DNA from: Chloroflexota bacterium
GTDB taxonomy: Bacteria; Chloroflexota; UBA6077
Assembly: GCA_021806765.1 (NCBI GenBank)
Contig: JAJZQR010000147.1
Span: forward strand, 1 to 12,906
DNA: 12,906 nucleotides
Direction of reading: 5' to 3'
A program made the position numbers and the translations under genes. Under the pieces are notes generated by a model. That model did no database searches, was not told the DNA's origin, and saw nothing but the letters and a program-made list of their open reading frames with translations. This document shows positions 12,308 through 12,906 of this stretch, piece after piece (the first letter of the stretch is position 1; each line of letters opens with the position of its first letter).

Positions 12308-12906
12308 GTGAGGAATCTGTTCCGAAAGAACTCGAAGTACTTCACCATACCGTCCAATTCGGCACCCCGCGAGATTCCGGAGAACCTGTGGGTCCGCTGC
12401 ACCCGCTGCGGTGAGCTTCTCTACGTGAAGGAGTTCGAGAAGAATCTCAAGGTGTGTCCCAAGTGCGACTATCACTTTCGGATAACGGCCATTGAGCGGA
12501 TCGAGCTTCTGACCGACCCTGGCAGCTTCGTGGAAGGAAACACCGACCTGCAGCCGGGCGATCCGCTGGATTTCGTGAGCCTGGGCCAGCGGTACCCGGA
12601 GAAGGTCGCCGAGACCCAGGCAAGAACCGGCCTTTCCGAGGCGATAGTATCGGGTAGCGGGCGGCTGGAAGGCATGCCCATCCAGATCGCAGCCGCAGAC
12701 TTCTCCTTCCTGGGAGCCAGCATGGGCTCCGTCTTCGGAGAGAAGATCGTGAGGACGGTGGAGCGGGGCCTGGCCTCCCGGCAACCGGTGGTGATCTCCA
12801 GCTGCTCAGGCGGAGCGAGGATGCACGAAGGCATCTTCTCCTTGATGCAGATGGCCAAGACCTCCTCGGCTCTGGCACGGCTGGCATGTGCGTTGTTGCC
12901 TTTCAT
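12308..12906 (+). CDS. accD: Acetyl-CoA carboxylase carboxyltransferase beta subunit (3' end cut by window)
   Basis: Beta chain of the carboxyltransferase that moves CO2 from biotin to acetyl-CoA, making malonyl-CoA for fatty-acid synthesis; it works as a heterotetramer with AccA. The first 199 codons are present. They hold the N-terminal four-cysteine zinc ribbon (Cys31, Cys34, Cys50, Cys53: CTRCG...CPKCDYHF), then YPEKVAETQARTGLSEAIVSG, the core strand IAAADFSFLGASMGSVFGEKI and the oxyanion segment SSCSGGARMHEGIFSLMQMAKTS. Most family members have GARMQEG; here it is GARMHEG. The reading frame is open at the window edge, which is truncation by the window rather than a broken gene; about a third is missing. 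Start is GTG at 12308, giving VRNLFRKNSKYFTIP as in relatives, but with no good Shine-Dalgarno. accA would be expected next, outside the window. Confidence 0.94.
   Translation, partial: MRNLFRKNSKYFTIPSNSAPREIPENLWVRCTRCGELLYVKEFEKNLKVCPKCDYHFRITAIERIELLTDPGSFVEGNTDLQPGDPLDFVSLGQRYPEKVAETQARTGLSEAIVSGSGRLEGMPIQIAAADFSFLGASMGSVFGEKIVRTVERGLASRQPVVISSCSGGARMHEGIFSLMQMAKTSSALARLACALLPF

Noticed and set aside
12207..12311. Short frame ending in a GTGA overlap with accD (possible leader peptide)
   Set aside because: 34 codons from a TTG with no ribosome-binding site and no run of a single amino acid; not supportable.
12080..12906. Minus-strand frames opposite the window end
   Set aside because: The plus strand reads a clear AccD with zinc ribbon and catalytic segments through the same bases.

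Overview
The window is an ordinary-looking, GC-rich bacterial chromosomal stretch with nine genes, two of them on the minus strand. Several traits together suggest Chloroflexota or a neighbouring lineage: an archaeal-type (type II) glyceraldehyde-3-phosphate dehydrogenase, a geranylgeranyl-reductase-family flavoprotein, a lipoprotein with a long Ala/Thr/Val/Pro tail, and frequent GTG/TTG starts. That placement is an inference from gene content. There are no rRNA or tRNA genes, no insertion sequence and no CRISPR array.

Layout. Positions 21-1469 (minus) encode an NCS2-family nucleobase permease. A 0.7 kb gene-free stretch (1509-2211) follows. It holds divergent promoter candidates and a cluster of plus-strand hairpins that could be an unrecognised structured RNA. 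Positions 2212-5340 (plus) carry a complete tripartite tricarboxylate transporter, tctC-tctB-tctA; a 13-bp inverted repeat separates the binding-protein gene from the two membrane genes. After a palindromic intergenic repeat come a DUF421 membrane protein (5487-6011) and an ABC1/UbiB-family kinase-like protein (6041-7750), closed by a strong hairpin. Converging on that hairpin is a minus-strand lipoprotein gene (7830-8969) with two related helical segments and a tandem-repeat tail. Its upstream region is shared with the type II GAPDH gene (9168-10343), and that leader contains an inverted repeat followed by a terminator-like hairpin. Next are the GGR-family oxidoreductase (10459-11589), a stand-alone receiver protein (11688-12050), and the 5' two thirds of accD (12308 to the window end), preceded by a leader of about 210 nt that can fold.

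How the genes fit together. Two import systems (nucleobases; carboxylates or other small organic acids) sit divergently around a shared regulatory region. The rest is housekeeping: triose-phosphate metabolism (gap), isoprenoid or lipid reduction (GGR family), fatty-acid initiation (accD), and membrane quinone or lipid physiology (UbiB family). I found no clear new defence or mobile system. The points most worth following are non-coding: the hairpin cluster at 1722-1980, the gap leader at 9027-9088 and the accD leader at 12130-12200. The internally duplicated lipoprotein is the main protein-level oddity.
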